This document shows, piece after piece, positions 35,626-49,471 of a stretch of 64,000 bases of DNA. Positions within the stretch are counted from its first letter, which is position 1; each line of letters begins with the position of its first letter. The position numbers and the translations under genes are program-made. Under the pieces are notes generated by a model. That model was not told the DNA's origin, searched no databases, and worked only from the letters and a program-made list of their open reading frames with translations. Source of the DNA: Coffea arabica (taxonomy: Eukaryota > Streptophyta > Magnoliopsida > Gentianales > Rubiaceae); contig NC_092317.1 in the NCBI RefSeq assembly GCF_036785885.1, forward strand, positions 9,364,501-9,428,500, written 5' to 3'.

Positions 35626-37604
35626 TTTTTTTTTTTTTTTTGGGTACTTTTGGATACTTATGTAACAGGAACAGGATGGATTTTTTATTGCAGTGGTTTT
35701 GTTATCATGCATTGGAAGCAACACAGAGTGGACCAGAAGAAGGGATTACAAATTTCCAAAGCCTGATTGAATCTAGTACCTAATTGGCAGGGACTACAAA
35801 TTTCCAAAGCCAATTTTCCTATTTGGAAGAGAATTCACCTTTGGTGGCCCCTGAAAATGTCTTTACATTAATAAAGGGATGCATGATTTGGTTATTAATT
35901 CATCCCAAAAGCTGTAGCTAAGCTGTAGTTCCAACAAAACTACAATTAATCGACAGCTTTAATCAGATGCAGCTACAGCTAAAGCTTTAAACAACTTCTT
36001 AAAGGCAAATTAGTGAGTCTGTTTATTCTTTTAACCAATTTTTTTTTCACTTTCAAGTAATACTTGGCAGTTTGGAACTAACTAATCATGCTTAATGTCT
36101 TATGGCGTGGCATACAGAAAAATAGCCTTGTTTGGTTTGCAGATTTCCAAAGAAAAATTTCTACGTTTTCCATAACCATATTTCTTAATCACCATTTTAT
36201 CCCACATATATTAAATTATTGTAGTATATTTTTTTACAAAAACTCTGGCAATCCAGATGAAAGTACTATTAGCTACTCCACTAATCTTGACTCAAGAAGG
36301 GTTTCAAATTTTCTTTTTCTTTTTTTATGATCAGATTTGTATATATATTTCAGAGCAGAAAATTAAAATGATATAAAAAGATTTCAGAAGAAAACGTAAT
36401 TAAAAAATGAAAAAACAAAAGGGATGATCCAAATTCCAAAAAAAGAAGAAAAATGAAAAGATGAGATAACAAAGAACAGAACAATTGGAAGAATCCAGGA
36501 GAAAGCATATGATCTCATGTCAGTGCAGAGTGGAATGGTGCAAGATGTTTTTTCCTTCATTGCTTAAATAAATAATTAAATAGTACAAACTTAACTTTTC
36601 CGAGGCTGCAAATATAAGCAACCAAACATCAGCAAAATGTAAAAGTCTTTGGATTAATTTTTGTGTTTAGTAATCATCAAAACCTTGAAAACAACTTCAC
36701 ACGAAAAGGATTGATCCTTATTAAATTAGTTAATTCGTTCTTTATCACTTTAGAAACCAAAAGCAAAAGCAATTAAAGTTATACATTTGGAAATTCACCC
36801 AACTTTCACTCTTTATCCAATGTGGGACTGGAAAGTATCCAATTAATTAAGGCAAAATTTTGAATGGATGGGGTGAGATTTGGAATATTCGTAAGTTCCA
36901 ATTAAAGTTGTGCGGCTAAATAGTATACTGATTGTCTTGGATGATATTGCTTATTGATAATGTGTTAGGTTTTCTATTAAAAAAGAAAAAAAAAAGAATT
37001 ACAAGGCAATGTACATTGTTGAGCAGACGATGTACATTCACTTACAATTTATACAGTTTTTTCGTGTAGGATATAACTTCATTTTCACAACTTGTAGAGA
37101 GTGAGTGTTAAATTAATCTCAATTTCTGAAATTCAAATTGGAACAATCAAACATGAAATTGTTTCATTCGAACCGAAAACCTCATGGGCACTTGATTAAT
37201 ATCCTTATCAGCTAAGTTAGATCTTAGAAATATTGCAAGATTTTTTATTTTATTTTAATATTAAATAATTTGAATAATACTATAGTATAAAAAAATAATT
37301 AGCGACAACTAGTTGAATTGTTTGGCTTTTATCGATTTTGACTGATTTAACCAATTCTTGACCGAATTTTTTTAAAAAATTTCAGTTTAATATAAATTTG
37401 GTATAATGATTGGTTCACAATTCAATCGGTCAAATCAACTTAGTTGCGTGGTCTGATTTTCATAATAGTGCTCTTAATTAGATATTTAGTGCAAAGGTTC
37501 ATATGCCATAAAAAGGGTTCTTTTACCTAACACATCTTGGTTCAGACACATTTACGTTCAGTGTTCAATCATATTGATTATTTGTTGGACTTATCCACCT
37601 AAAT
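35626..37604. other. Duplicated SEO upstream region and AT-rich intergenic DNA
   Basis: 35640-35860 matches the promoter side of the intact SEO gene, including CCTTTGGTGGCCCC. 36480-36830 matches 33340-33650. 36840-37600 is AT-rich without a recognised gene; near 37310-37470, phrases such as GATTTAACCAATTCTTGACCG resemble a worn DNA transposon relic. Confidence 0.5.
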
Positions 37605-37774
37605 AGGATAATACTTAAAAAAAAGAAGTAAATTTCTCATTTAAAATAGTAAGTTAACGTAATAAATTAGTAATTTTTTATATCTCAAAAAGTAAATTGG
37701 AATAAATATAAAACTTACTTTTTAAATAAATAAATTACTACTTTATATCTCAAACTTACTTTTTAGAGAGTAAG

Positions 37775-40700
37775 TGATGCAAGAGGGACGGTTGACTAAG
37801 GCACTTCGAGTGGAGTCCAAGTTGAGCTAGATGGTCCAATGACTAGAGCTCCTGTCAAGAAGCTTAAGGAGTCAATGCAAGCCCTAGTCTGTGCTATACA
37901 TGATAGAGTTGGCCATACGAATGTTATTCAAGGGCTTGAGGAGGAAGAAACAACTCGTTATACTCTCATTCAAGTCGTCGAGGAAAATGGTAAGTTCAAA
38001 AAATTATTATCCAAGACCTAGCCCTCCAGATATTCAATATGAAGAAAGATCAAAATTTCGTACCACTAAATATGATGGAGACTCAATTTATGAATGGAAT
38101 ATAGATGGCAAAGCAGAATATGAAGTATTAAATAATTTACAAGAAATGGGAATGGCTAGATTAGCTTATAAAATAAAAAATATTCAAGAAAGAAATATTG
38201 CAACATTATTAGTTTCAGGATTTACTGGACAATTAAAGAATTGGTGGGATAATGCCTTAACACTTCAAGATAAATTATCAATATTAGATCATACACAAGA
38301 AATTGAAGATGATCAAGGAAATATTCAAATTCAATCTGATGCTGCAGAATTTTTAATAGTAACCATAGTAATGTATTTCATAGGACATCCAAAAGAAGAA
38401 TTAAATTCTAATAAAACATTTTTAACAAATTTAAGATGTCCAACATTATCAGATTTTAGATGGTATAAAGATATGTTTTTAACAAATGTATTAAGAAGAC
38501 CAGATTGTAATGCTTCATTTTGGAAAGAAAGATTCATAACAGGATTACCAAGCCTATTTTCACAAAGAATAATGGATAGTTTACAAAAGGAAATGGGAAC
38601 AGATGTAATTTCATTCGAAAATATTACTTTTGGACAATTATTTGCTTTTGTGAAAAAAGAAGGATTAATATTATGCTCAGAATTAAAATTATAAATAAAA
38701 TATGGTTCAAAAACAAAAGAAGTAGGATCATTTTGTGATGCATTTGGAATTAAAAGAATTAAATCACCCTCTGCATATAAAAAGAAAATTAAAAAATATA
38801 ACAATAAGAAAATAAGATACAAAAGAACTGAAGGAAATAAACCTGAAAAGAAAAGAAAATTTATTAAAAAGAAAATTATTTGCTACAAATGTGGGAAAAT
38901 AGGACATAAAGCAAATAAATGTAACTTAAAAGAAAAAATTACTGAAATTTGTGCAGAAGAAGAAGAGATTAAAAATAAATTAATAAACTTATTAATAAAC
39001 GAAAAAGATCAAAGTTCAGAAGACGATTATTATAATGACATAAGTACTTCAGACAGTGAAAAAGATTGTAATTGTACTCCAAAATATATAAATGTAATAA
39101 CTAAAAAAGAAGATAAAGAATTCTTATTAGATATAATAGAAAAGATTAATGATCCAATAGCTAAAACAGAATATTTGGAAAGATTAAAAAGTTTAATTAT
39201 TCAGGAAGATAAAATGCCAAAGATAATAGAACCTTTTAGCATTTCGAAATTAATAGATAAATATCCAAATATAAATATAATGAAAAAAGAAACGACTAAA
39301 GATCTTCAAACAGAAATCAATAATCTTAAAGTACAAATAAAACAATTACAACAAGAGATTATAGAATTAAAAACAAAAGATTTAGAAATAGAAGCAAAAA
39401 TAACCTTAATAGATAATCAACCATCAACTTCTAATTCCAAAACAGAAGAAATATGTATATCTGAAAAACCAGTGGATGAAGATCAATATTTAAATACAAT
39501 AGAAAAAATGACATTTCAAAAATGGTATGCTTTAGTAACTATTACTGTAGAAGATTTCAAAGAAACACATGTAGCTCTAATAGATAGTGGAACTGATTCA
39601 AGTTGTATTAAAGAAGGAATAATTCCTACTAAATATTGTGAAAGAACAAATGAAACATTAATGGCAGCAAATGGAGAAAATTTACAAGTAAAATATAAAT
39701 TTACAAAAGGATCAATATGTAATAATGAATATTGTATAAGACATAATTTTATAATTGTAAAAAATATAAATCATGATATAATATTAGGAACACCTTTTTT
39801 AATTCAAATTTACCCATTTGCAGTAAACCATGAAGGAATTTCAATAAATATAATGGGAAAAACTGTTACTTTTAAATTCTTAACTCCAATAAGACAAAGA
39901 GAATTACAGATATTACAAACATCTTCTATTTATAAAACAATAAATACTATTACTAAAGTACAGCAACATATAAACTATATCAAAGAAGAGAAATCTTATT
40001 TAAAAATTGAAGAACAATTAAAAGAAGCTAAAATACAAAAAAGAATTTCTGAATTAGAAGAATTATTGCAAAAAGAAATTTGTGCAGATATTCCTAATGC
40101 TTTTTGGGATAGAAAACAACATATGATAGAATTACCATATGAAAAAGAATTTAATGAGAAAAATATTCCAACAAAAGCAAGACCAATACAAATGAATTCT
40201 GATTTATTAGAATTTTGTAAAAAAGAAATAAAAACACTAATAGACAAAGGATTAATAACACCTTCAAAATCACCTTGGAGTTGTGCTGCATTTTATGTCA
40301 TGAATCAAGCTGAAAAAGAAAGAGGAGTTCCAAGATTAGTCATAAATTATAAACCATTAAATAAAGTTTTACAATGGATTAGATATCCTATTCCTAATAA
40401 AAAGGATTTGCTTAATAGATTATTTAATGCAAAAATATTTTCTAAATTTGATTTAAAATCAGGATATTGGCAAATATTAATAACTCCAGAAGATAGATAC
40501 AAAACAGCATTTACAACACCTTTTGGCCATTATGAATGGAAGGTTATGCCATTTGGTTTAAAAAATGCACCATCAGAATTTCAAAATATAATGAATGATA
40601 TTTTTAATCCTTATAGTTCATTTAGTATTGTATATATAGATGATGTATTAATATTTTCAGAATCAATAGAACAACATTTTAAACATTTAACTATATTTCT

Positions 40701-41029
40701 AAAAATAGTCAAAACGAATGGATTAGTAGTATCAGCCCCAAAAATGAAATTATTTCAAACAAAAGTAAGATTTTTAGGACACAATATATATCAAGGAACA
40801 ATAAAACCAATTGATAGAGCTTTAGAATTTGCAACTAAATTTCCAGACGATCTTCTACCTTTAACATTGGTTAACTAAATCATTCGATTGTGGGTTGAGA
40901 TTCAATTCAAGGTTCGCAATCTAGGGTTTAGAAGGGTCAAGTGTTATTCCGCAATTCAACTTGATTTTCTTCGTCTAAATCCGGGACTACATGGGATACG
41001 AATTCATACCTTCGGGCGGGTTCGTATCA
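37775..41029 (+). repeat. 5' LTR of the outer Ty3/gypsy element, containing a caulimovirid segment
   Basis: Starts TGATGCAAGAGG and ends GGGTTCGTATCA. Its first ~225 bp and last ~165 bp match the two ends of the 3' LTR at 57193-58059. The middle of the LTR is occupied by unrelated caulimovirid sequence (about 38000-40860), so this LTR is 3.3 kb instead of 867 bp. Confidence 0.88.
38000..40862 (+). mobile_element. Endogenous caulimovirid (pararetrovirus) segment, partial
   Basis: Fossil of Caulimoviridae, closest in my memory to Petuvirus/Florendovirus-type polyproteins. Parts in order: coat-protein-like domain around 38030-38690 (EWNIDGKAEYE, GFTGQLKNWWDN, FWKERFITGLP), CCHC knuckle CYKCGKIGHKANKC near 38880, aspartic protease with ALIDSGTDSSC near 39570-39840, and the front of reverse transcriptase around 40100-40860 (MPFGLKNAPSEFQNIMND, YIDDVLIFS, RFLGHNIYQGT). 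Movement-protein and RNase H regions are not seen. The segment is far more AT-rich than the retrotransposon around it. It is incomplete, with about one or two breaks besides its truncated ends. Confidence 0.9.
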
Positions 41030-41032
41030 GCT

Positions 41033-41044
41033 TGGTAATCAGAG
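41033..41044 (+). other. Primer-binding site of the outer element
   Basis: TGGTAATCAGAG begins 3 bp after the 5' LTR and resembles the plant initiator-tRNA-Met complement TGGTATCAGAGC, with one extra A. Confidence 0.65.
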
Positions 41045-42565
41045 TTAGTTGACGAATTCAATTATATCTTGTTCGTGTCAAGTAAGTTTTTCTTGTGTCA
41101 AATTTGGTCGTGTTATCCTAGTAAAGTTGTTTAAGTTTTTCCTTGTTGTTCTTGCTGTTTCCATCGTTAATTGCTGTCAGCATCCTCTAGTGTTGTTTGT
41201 GTGTTTCCTTACTACCCGAATATCAATTGTTGGTTACATCGTGTCTTGTGATCTTGTTTCTTGAGTCATGAAGTTGCTTAAAGTAAAAAAAAAAAAAAAA
41301 AAAATCGGACTATTCACGATACTGTGCACCGGTACTGTTCATCGGCAATGTTCACGATACTGTAGTGCACTATTCACCGTTACTGGTCATAAAAAAAAAA
41401 ATTTTGGTCAGTAGTTGTTCTTGTTGAATCCGTAACTGGTTTCTTGAAGTTAATTCGTGGCTGTTTTTGTGTTTTGGTGTCAAACCATGGCTGACCAATC
41501 TTGTTTTTGAAAGTGCTTGAAGTTTTGAAATTTCTTGATAAGAATCTTGAATTCTAGAATTATCTTGGATACTTTCTTGACAAATCTTGAAGTTCTTGGG
41601 TAAAATATTTAGGTTTCTTGAATTCTTGAACAAAAGTTTCCAAATCTTGAAATTCTTGCAAAACCCTAATTCTTATTTCTTGAACAAAGTAGCGGCTAAT
41701 TCTTGTTTCTTATTGCGGTTTGAATTCTTGAGTGTTTGATTCAAAATTGAAAAGAAAAGAAAAAATAGTTTTTGTAAAAAAAAAAGGAACAAAAAGTCGG
41801 ATCACTCTTAGATTCAAACAAGAAAGCAAATCTGATTTGGGAAACCAAGTTGACTTAGGATTGTAAACAAATCCTAGTCATCACATAACTAATCCAATTT
41901 AGATTTTGCTAGCTACTTATACACAAAAATTACTCCAAAAATTAGCAGCTTATCTTCCAAAATAAATCCAAGAACTAATTGGATTCAACTTCTAAAATGT
42001 CAGCCAAGGGTACAATCGGGTAGAGCAATTCTAGGCTTCCAAATTTCTGCTATTTTGTTTCTTATTTAATCGAGTTTTGCAATCTGTCCAGCCATTAAAC
42101 TCGTGTCTTTTGAGTCTTTTTCAACCTATAAATTGTGTGTCTAAGAGGTCCCGAAAGGAGTCCACATCAATCTTGGATTCCAACTAGTCTTAGTTTCCTA
42201 ATTCAAGTCGCTAGTTAAAGTCCAAAGTTTCCAAAATTTGAGTCACCTTGTGCGGACAAAATCTGGTATTTTTTTCAGCATGTTTAGTGTCTTATTTTGA
42301 ATTATTATTCAGTCCATTTCACTCTAAATTTCCAGTTTAAAATCCCTACCAGCTTGTGTGAAACTTGGTGGAAGTTTGATTGAATCTCATTGAGAAAATT
42401 CTGATTTCTTCAAGAGAGGCAATCAAGTGACTTGAGAAGTGTTTGGTGAGATCATTTGAGTGAATTATACACTTGAATAATACACGAGCACGAGTGAAAC
42501 ACGTTAGAGAGTGAGTGAGGCATTTTCTACTAACGTTTGTTGAGTTTTGCAAGATTAAAAAAAAC
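41045..42565 (+). other. Untranslated leader of the outer Ty3/gypsy element
   Basis: About 1.5 kb without coding sequence between primer-binding site and gag. It holds the twice-repeated motif TTCACGATACTGT near 41310-41365 and many short AAATCTTGA-type phrases. Long non-coding leaders are common in plant Ty3/gypsy elements, and the inner element has a similar one. Confidence 0.65.
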
Positions 42566-44184
42566 ATGGTTCACGAAAATGAACTTACCATTGCTCAATT
42601 AGCATTTAAAATGGATGCTATATGAAATGAAATCCAAAGAAGATTCGATTGCAAGTTTGAGTCCATTCAGGAGCAAATTGAACAAATGGAATCATCAAAG
42701 AACTCATCTAAGAAAACTAGAGGAAAAATCTCATTGCATGAACTCAGTGACTCCAATTTGAAGAGAGAGTATGAGGAAGATGAACAAAGGCCAAGGAAAC
42801 ATAAGCATAGAGTTAAGCATGAAGATGACCAACTCAAAGGAATAAAGCTGAAAATCCCTACCTTCCAAGGTAAATCGGACCCCGAAACATACTTGGAGTG
42901 GGAAAGAAAGATTGAACTTATTTTGTGATTGTAACCACTATACAGAGTCTCAAAAGGTTAAGTTGGCAGCCATAGAATTCATGGATTATGCAGCAATTTG
43001 GTGGGATCAACTTCGCATCAAACAAAGAAAGAATGAGGAGCCGACCATCCGAACTTGGGAAGAGTTAAGAAGGGTTATGAGAAAGCGCTTCATACCTGAT
43101 TACTACCATAGGGATTTGCACCATAAATTGCACATCCTCACTCAAGGTAGTATGACGGTTGAATGCTACTTCAAAAAGATGGAAATGGCAATGATGAGGG
43201 CTGATGTTCATGAAGATTTAGAGGCAACCAAGGCTCGATTTTTGAGGGGACTAAGGGCTGAAATTGCAAATGTTGTAGAGCTCCAACACTACCTTGACAT
43301 GGGTGAACTATTGAACAAAGCTATCAAGGTTGAAAGAAGGCTCGGGAGAAGGGGGATAACTCACCAAAACTTCAACTTCCAACCTAGAAATTGGAGAAAT
43401 CCGACACTTGGAAGAGAGGTCAACCCCTCAAAGGTATTAAATTTGGCAAAACCAAGTGGAGTTTCGAGTGGTGCATTGAAGTCGAATACCTCATCCTCCA
43501 AACCAACGCAAAAAGGTGGTTTTAAGTCCAATCAAGAAGCACCTAAACCAAGAAATCGAGACACTAAGTGTTTTAAGTGTCAAGGTTTTGGTCACATTAC
43601 TCCTCAATGCCCAAATCAAATGACCATGAACATGTTGCCAAATGGGGAAGTGCTAACGGATGAAGAGGATAAGTATGAGGAAATGCCACCTTTGGTTGAG
43701 GATCAAGGAGAGGAGATCAAGTAGGAGCAGCCCACACTAGATCGCGTTGGTCTAGTAGCTCGATGTGCATTAGCTACTAAAATTAGTGTGGATGAGTTAC
43801 AACGCGAAAACATATTCTACACACGTTGTCATATCAAAGACAAGGTTTGTAGCTTAGTGGTTGACCCCGGGAGCTGCATGAATGTAGCAAGTGCGCATAT
43901 GGTGGAGAAATTGAACTTGGCTACTACCAACTACCATAAGCCTTATAAGTTGCAATGGTTCAACAATAGCGGAGAGGTACGTGTACTTAAATAAGTCCTA
44001 GTTTCTTTTTGCATTGATAGATATGTTGATGAAGTTTTATGTGATGTTGTACTTATGCAAATTACTCATATTATTTGAGGCCGTCCTTGACAATTTGACA
44101 AGAAAGTTAGCTGGGATGGCTACGCTAATAAATATTCATTCTTCCATTGTAATAAAAAGATTGTACTTGTACCTCTTTAACATA
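42566..44184 (+). mobile_element. gag and protease remains of the outer element
   Basis: Retrotransposon gag domain with the signature KIPTFQGKSDPETYLEWERK and WDQLRIKQRK, a LQHYLDMGELLNKAIKVERR block, and one zinc knuckle (CFKCQGFGHITPQC) near 43570. It is followed by an aspartic-protease beginning with FYTRCHIKDK and VVDPGSC near 43810-43880. The sequence resembles the gag of the inner element at about two-thirds of residues, so the two belong to related families. It is fossil and broken. Confidence 0.85.
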
Positions 44185-45218
44185 TCTAGTCTATTAGGGA
44201 ATGGAGAGGTTTTCAATTGGGTTCCAATTGCTGACATGGCGCACTGTCATTGGCCAATTGATGGTCGTCTGCTCGTGTGAATTCCCGTCATTAATTGAAG
44301 AGATTGTCCTGCTTGTGTGAATTTGCAAATTTCTTTCCTGGTGCAGTTGCTCGTGTGAATTAATAACCCTCCAGCTTAACCACGTGCTCTCTACTCTCTG
44401 CTCTCTGCAGGGAACTTTTTTTTTTATTGTTATTTAACCACAGATTTGATTATTTTTTAGGGGAAGAAACCCATTACCCATGTGGGTAGATTGACATACT
44501 GTCAGAGACTCAGAGTTAGTGAGACTTGCGTTGGGTTCAATACTTCACAGAACCGTCCTTTCCCATTTCTCTATCTCTCACCCATCCTCTACTTCTTTAT
44601 TCAGAAAGTCCTCATCCTATCTTCCTCTTCTTCATATTTTCTCCGAAACGGGTTCGATATTTTTGCTTAAAGGGTTTGTTCTTTCCTCCCCTGCCTAAAC
44701 ATCTCTAGCCTTTTTTTCCTTTTTGTTCTCGGATTTAGTTGTCTTAACATTGTGGCTTGTTGTGGTTTTTTTTTCTTTGTAGGATAATAGGGTTGCTCCA
44801 GATCTTCTCTCTCTGCTTGATCATCTTTAGCTCCAGAAGCAAGGAAATTTGCAGAATCTATCTCCAGACTATCAGGTTCTTTGTTGCCTCTTAATCTTTA
44901 TTTCCTTTCTATATTTATTGGTTTTATTCCCCAAAAATTTTTACCTGGTTAATATCTAAATTTCGCCTATATTTTTCCTCATTTATTTGTCCATGCTTTC
45001 TCCCAAGATAGATGCAGCCAAGAGAAGATCATCACCGAGAAACATTGCGTGTAATTTTGCTTCCTTGGGGTTTGTCCTTCTTCATCTCAGGTTTTCTCTA
45101 TTTTATTTTTTCATTTTTTTAACTTTTGTACTCTTTTTTAAGTAGTTTCTATGTTACTTATTTCTTTCTTTTGGGTCTCTAGAGCCCCCTATACAAACTT
45201 GTATGATATTTATTATAG

Positions 45219-45428
45219 ATGGAAAAATTACTTGGTAGAGAAACTGAAGGACAATGTTGTCGAGAACCTCTAAAAAATGGAGTTTTCATGGCTCATCTAA
45301 TGGCTTTTTTTTTTGGTTTGTTATGTGCAAGGGTGCGTTCAATTATTGACTCACAAAAGACGATCCAAATGGTAACCAACCCAAAGTCTCCGTTTGTGGA
45401 GATCAAATTTCATGTCAATGACTATTGA
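45219..45428 (+). other. Short open frame inside the Helitron, not recognised
   Basis: A 69-codon frame (starts MEKLLGRETEGQCC, ends FVEIKFHVNDY) sits just downstream of the exon-like leader pieces in the Helitron. It could be the first coding exon of a captured gene fragment. I recognise no domain, and it may equally be chance. Confidence 0.25.
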
Positions 45429-48400
45429 AAACTTTAGTTATTTTTTTCGTGTCTTTATTTTTGATAAAACTATTTTTCTTTTTTTTCCTTTGTGAAGTTT
45501 TGGTTCTCATTTTCCGGAGAGTGTATATGGATTCTTTAAAACAAAAGAAAAAAATACTCTTGTGTTTTCTTAGTTGCTGATAAAAGCACTGAAACTGATC
45601 AATGAGCCAGTAGTTGAGATACTCGTTTTAAGTACATGTTCCCTATATATTTGTATATGCATGAATCTTGCCGGCCTTTCTTCTTTTAAATGAGTACCTT
45701 TTATTTTAGGTTTACAAGAATACCATTTTTTGGTTAAATTTTTGTTTATTTTGTTCCTAGAAGATTAGTTTGAGTTCATCTACTGGGGATAACATTTTGA
45801 GAATATAAAGTGAATATAGAGTAAATATGGCAGATTGAGTATTAGCCTGTTATTGCAGAGAAGTTTCTTACCATCTACTGCCATTTAAGTGGTTTACTAC
45901 ATGTTTCTTGCTTATTTAGACTTTACCTTTCGTGAAAATGATTTCAATGTTTATGAGCAATTAAAAGTTTGGTGTGGTAATATGTTGGTCTTTCCAGTTT
46001 CTTTATATTTCTTGAAAAGGTAAAGAGAATTTTTTGTAGCTAAATAACAAAAAGATGTTAGGATTACTTTGCATTTAGATCCTATTTTCTTAAGTCATCT
46101 TCTTTTTATTTTACTTTTGGTTATGTTATTAATTTTTTTATTCTTTTATGTTATTAATTTACTTTGTTCATGTTAAAGGTGCAAATGATGGAATAACAAA
46201 CTTTGAAACCAGTTCATGGAATAACAAACTTTGTAAGTTAAAAATGTAGTCCTTTTTTTTTATCTTGCTTTTGTGTTGAGCAGGGTCACTATTAGATGAT
46301 TTATTCTTAATTTCAGCCTTTCAGTCCTTCACTATTTGCATACCATTAATTCACTATATTGGAATCATAAATACTACTTTGTTTACTATAGAAGGTTTTT
46401 TTTGGTCTCTTATTTTATTTAATTATCTTTTATTACAGCAAGAAACGTGAAGAATTATTCAAATTTTACTGAGGAAAAATGTTTAAGTGGGCAATTTTTT
46501 GTAGGCTTTACTCGTCATATATATATGGATCTGCTCTATGATTTTCTGCTCAGATTTTTGTCAAGAGAAGGAAGAAAGAAAAAATGGTGGTCAATTCTTA
46601 CTTTTAAGCATTATGGAGTTATACATCTACGCGAAACTTAAATACTTACTAAATTTGTTGTTGACTATTATGCTGTTATTGTAAGAAAACTTTTAAGAAT
46701 GATTGCCATTCAAGAGGTTTACTCTATATTTCTTGCTCATTTAAACTGTCTGTATTGTTTGGGTAAGATAACATATGAGCTTTTATTTTAGGATATTTTG
46801 TTGCCAAGTTTGGATGCGTTTGACATACACATTGTCATGCCTTAGGTAGCGGACATTTGTCGTATGCATCGAATAACCATTGCCAAGATTGCTTATTTTG
46901 TAAATTATAACGATTTGTTTACATATTTAAATTTGTGAAATTTACTTTATGGGTTTTATTCCTCATCTCACCATTAAATGGTTAAATGGAAACTTTTGAG
47001 AGTACAAATAGAGCTTCATGAAAACAAGAAACTAGATTCATGCATAATTTTGGTGAAAATGGAACAGTTTGGTTTGAAGGCAAGATTAAGCAATTTTTTA
47101 TTTTTCTTTGTATTAGCTTCTAACAATTGCAACAAATTTCTAATGGCCTTGCTTTGATTATGTTTAGGTTCCCATTTTAAACAGCAAGAGAAATGGGACA
47201 AAAAAAAAGAAGGCCATGAAAAGAAGCAGGGAGGGGAAAAATGGATCTTCATCAGAATATGTATGCTTTTGTTCACCTTTTTTTGTGAAATTTAAGCTGG
47301 TTCTGTAAGTATTTTTTTTGTTTAATTTTCCCCTGATTAGAAGGAGAAGATGAGAAGAAAAATAAGCAGATGAAGAGAAAAGTATGGATCTTCAGCCTAA
47401 TCAGGTCTATAAGTTCCTTTAATTTAAGCACTTTTTGTAAGGTTTTATTTTAGTTCAAAATACATTTTTATCTGGGTTTTTGAAATGAAAATGAGGTGAA
47501 GCAGATGAAGGGAAAGAACAGATCTTTGGTTTGATTGAATGCTGTAAGTTTTTTCTGTTACTTTTTCTTTGTAACTTGAGCAGTTTTCTGAGTTTCTTTC
47601 TTGTGTGCCTTTTTTTTTATTTCTGACTTTCTATTATTGAATCTGAAGCAAAAAAGAAAGAAGAAATAATAAAATTTCATAGTCTTAAGCGATTTTTTTT
47701 TTGAAAAAAAAATTTGTGTGAGTTGCATCTATGGTTATAGAATTAGTTATTAGAATGATTGAAAAATTGGATTTTGATCGACTCATTGTAGATGGTAAGA
47801 GTTTGAAAGTAATTGATCAGATAATGCTTAAAATCACATCAGATTGTTTTTGCTTTGAATTTTCATTTTTTGTTGGTTTATTCATTGTGCAATTATTTAT
47901 TATACTAACAATAAGATTTGATTTTGATAAGACTGTGTGAGGATTCTAATAGCTTTCAAATAATAAGATAGATAATAGAATCATTTATACTTTTTGATTT
48001 GGGGTTTCATTTCAATTTGTGGGAATTAGGTACCAGAAAAGCTATATTTTGGGTTATCAATGTTAATTATCATTGGATTTGCTAAAATTAGCGTTTGTGG
48101 TGTACATTTAAAGCTTAAAGTAATGCAATTCAAAGCTTAAAGTAATAATAAAAGTATAGTGCCACAAAAATTCAAGGCATTAGTTAGACGATTTTAGAAT
48201 CAAAACAAGGAGGAATAAAGAACATCATAGGTTAAGCTTACTATTGCTTTAGGTAGAATAATTTCAACTGTATTGCACTTTGAATATGTCTAAAGATCTA
48301 AGTTTTATTTAATTGAACTGTTTCACTAACGATGCATTATCCTGCTAGGTTTAATTATTCTCGCTAGTTTTGGTTAAGATTGTCTTTGTTGCTTTTTCGA

Positions 48401-49450
48401 TTCTTGAGACATGTTTCCTTTTTTTTGTTTATAAACATTAAAATTACCTCTCGTGCACTTGAAGTGTGAAGATGCTCATGGATTATTCACATTAATATCA
48501 TCAAGAAATTTTGTCAGATCTCGTTGCTTTTGGTTTCTCTTGAGGTATTGTCTTGTCTTTTTACATATTTATTTGCTTATTTTGACTTTCGGACTATTAT
48601 TATAGATTGGTATAAATTGCTTTGTTTTTTTTTCCAAAATTTGATGTTTCTGATCAGAATTAAGTGTTCCATAGAAATTCAAATCCTCTGATATTTTCTT
48701 TAGGATTTTTTTGTTCAAATGTTTGGTAATCTGGTTTATGACATTGCTTCTTGTCTATAGCTTTTAACTTTGGAGTTTCGTCTATAGAGTGAGTTTCTAA
48801 ATCCATCGTTCACTGCTTGATAGGTATTTACATTCATGGGAATGAGAGGAGAGTCAGAATAAAGCTGGAGCTCTCTGATGCTATTAGTCATTGAAAGTCT
48901 AGAATCATTTTGCTTGTGGCCAATTAGAAATACTTTTTTCTTTTCTTTGTCAATTTTTTCAATTGGCACTGGTATACGTTTAGTCTTACTAAGTAGATTT
49001 TCTCTTTATACTGCATGTATATGCATTTTATTATTCGTTTGAATATATTGTAAAAGAAACTTATTGCTGTTAAATATCCTTTTCTAGGAACTAACAACTT
49101 GATTTGTGATTTTTATCAACAAAAAACAAACTTATAGCTATTAAATGCCTTTTTTAGGAACTAACAACTCGCTTTGTTTATTTCTTTAAGCTATATTTTT
49201 TCCCATTCTCCTCCATTACATGTGTCTTTTTTTATTTCTATTTTCATTCTATGCAAAAACAAGGAGCATCTTAATGATCTTAGTAGTCTCTCATTGTATT
49301 GTCTTGCATTTCTTTAACAGATTATTCATATTCACTGCTTAATAAAACTAAAAAAAAGAACGGCAAAGTTTTTGGTGTACCTTTGTGTAACTTTTCATAC
49401 TTAATATTTCAATTTGAATCATTGGGCATTTCTGGGCAACTTTGAAAATT

Positions 49451-49471
49451 ACACCGCGTATCGCGCGGTGT
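49451..49471 (+). other. Helitron 3' terminal hairpin
   Basis: ACACCGCG and CGCGGTGT form a perfect 8-bp stem around a 5-nt loop TATCG. It is strongly GC-rich within AT-rich DNA and lies 11 nt before the terminal CTGG, the standard position for the Helitron transposition terminator. Confidence 0.9.

Noticed and set aside
41300-41365. TTCACGATACTGT repeats considered as a CRISPR-like or regulatory array
   Set aside because: Only two or three irregular copies in the leader of an LTR element; no equal spacing, and CRISPR arrays are not expected in a plant nuclear genome.
47731-47940. 69-codon frame in the Helitron with hydrophobic stretches
   Set aside because: Strongly AT-rich composition, no recognised domain and no start context; taken as chance.
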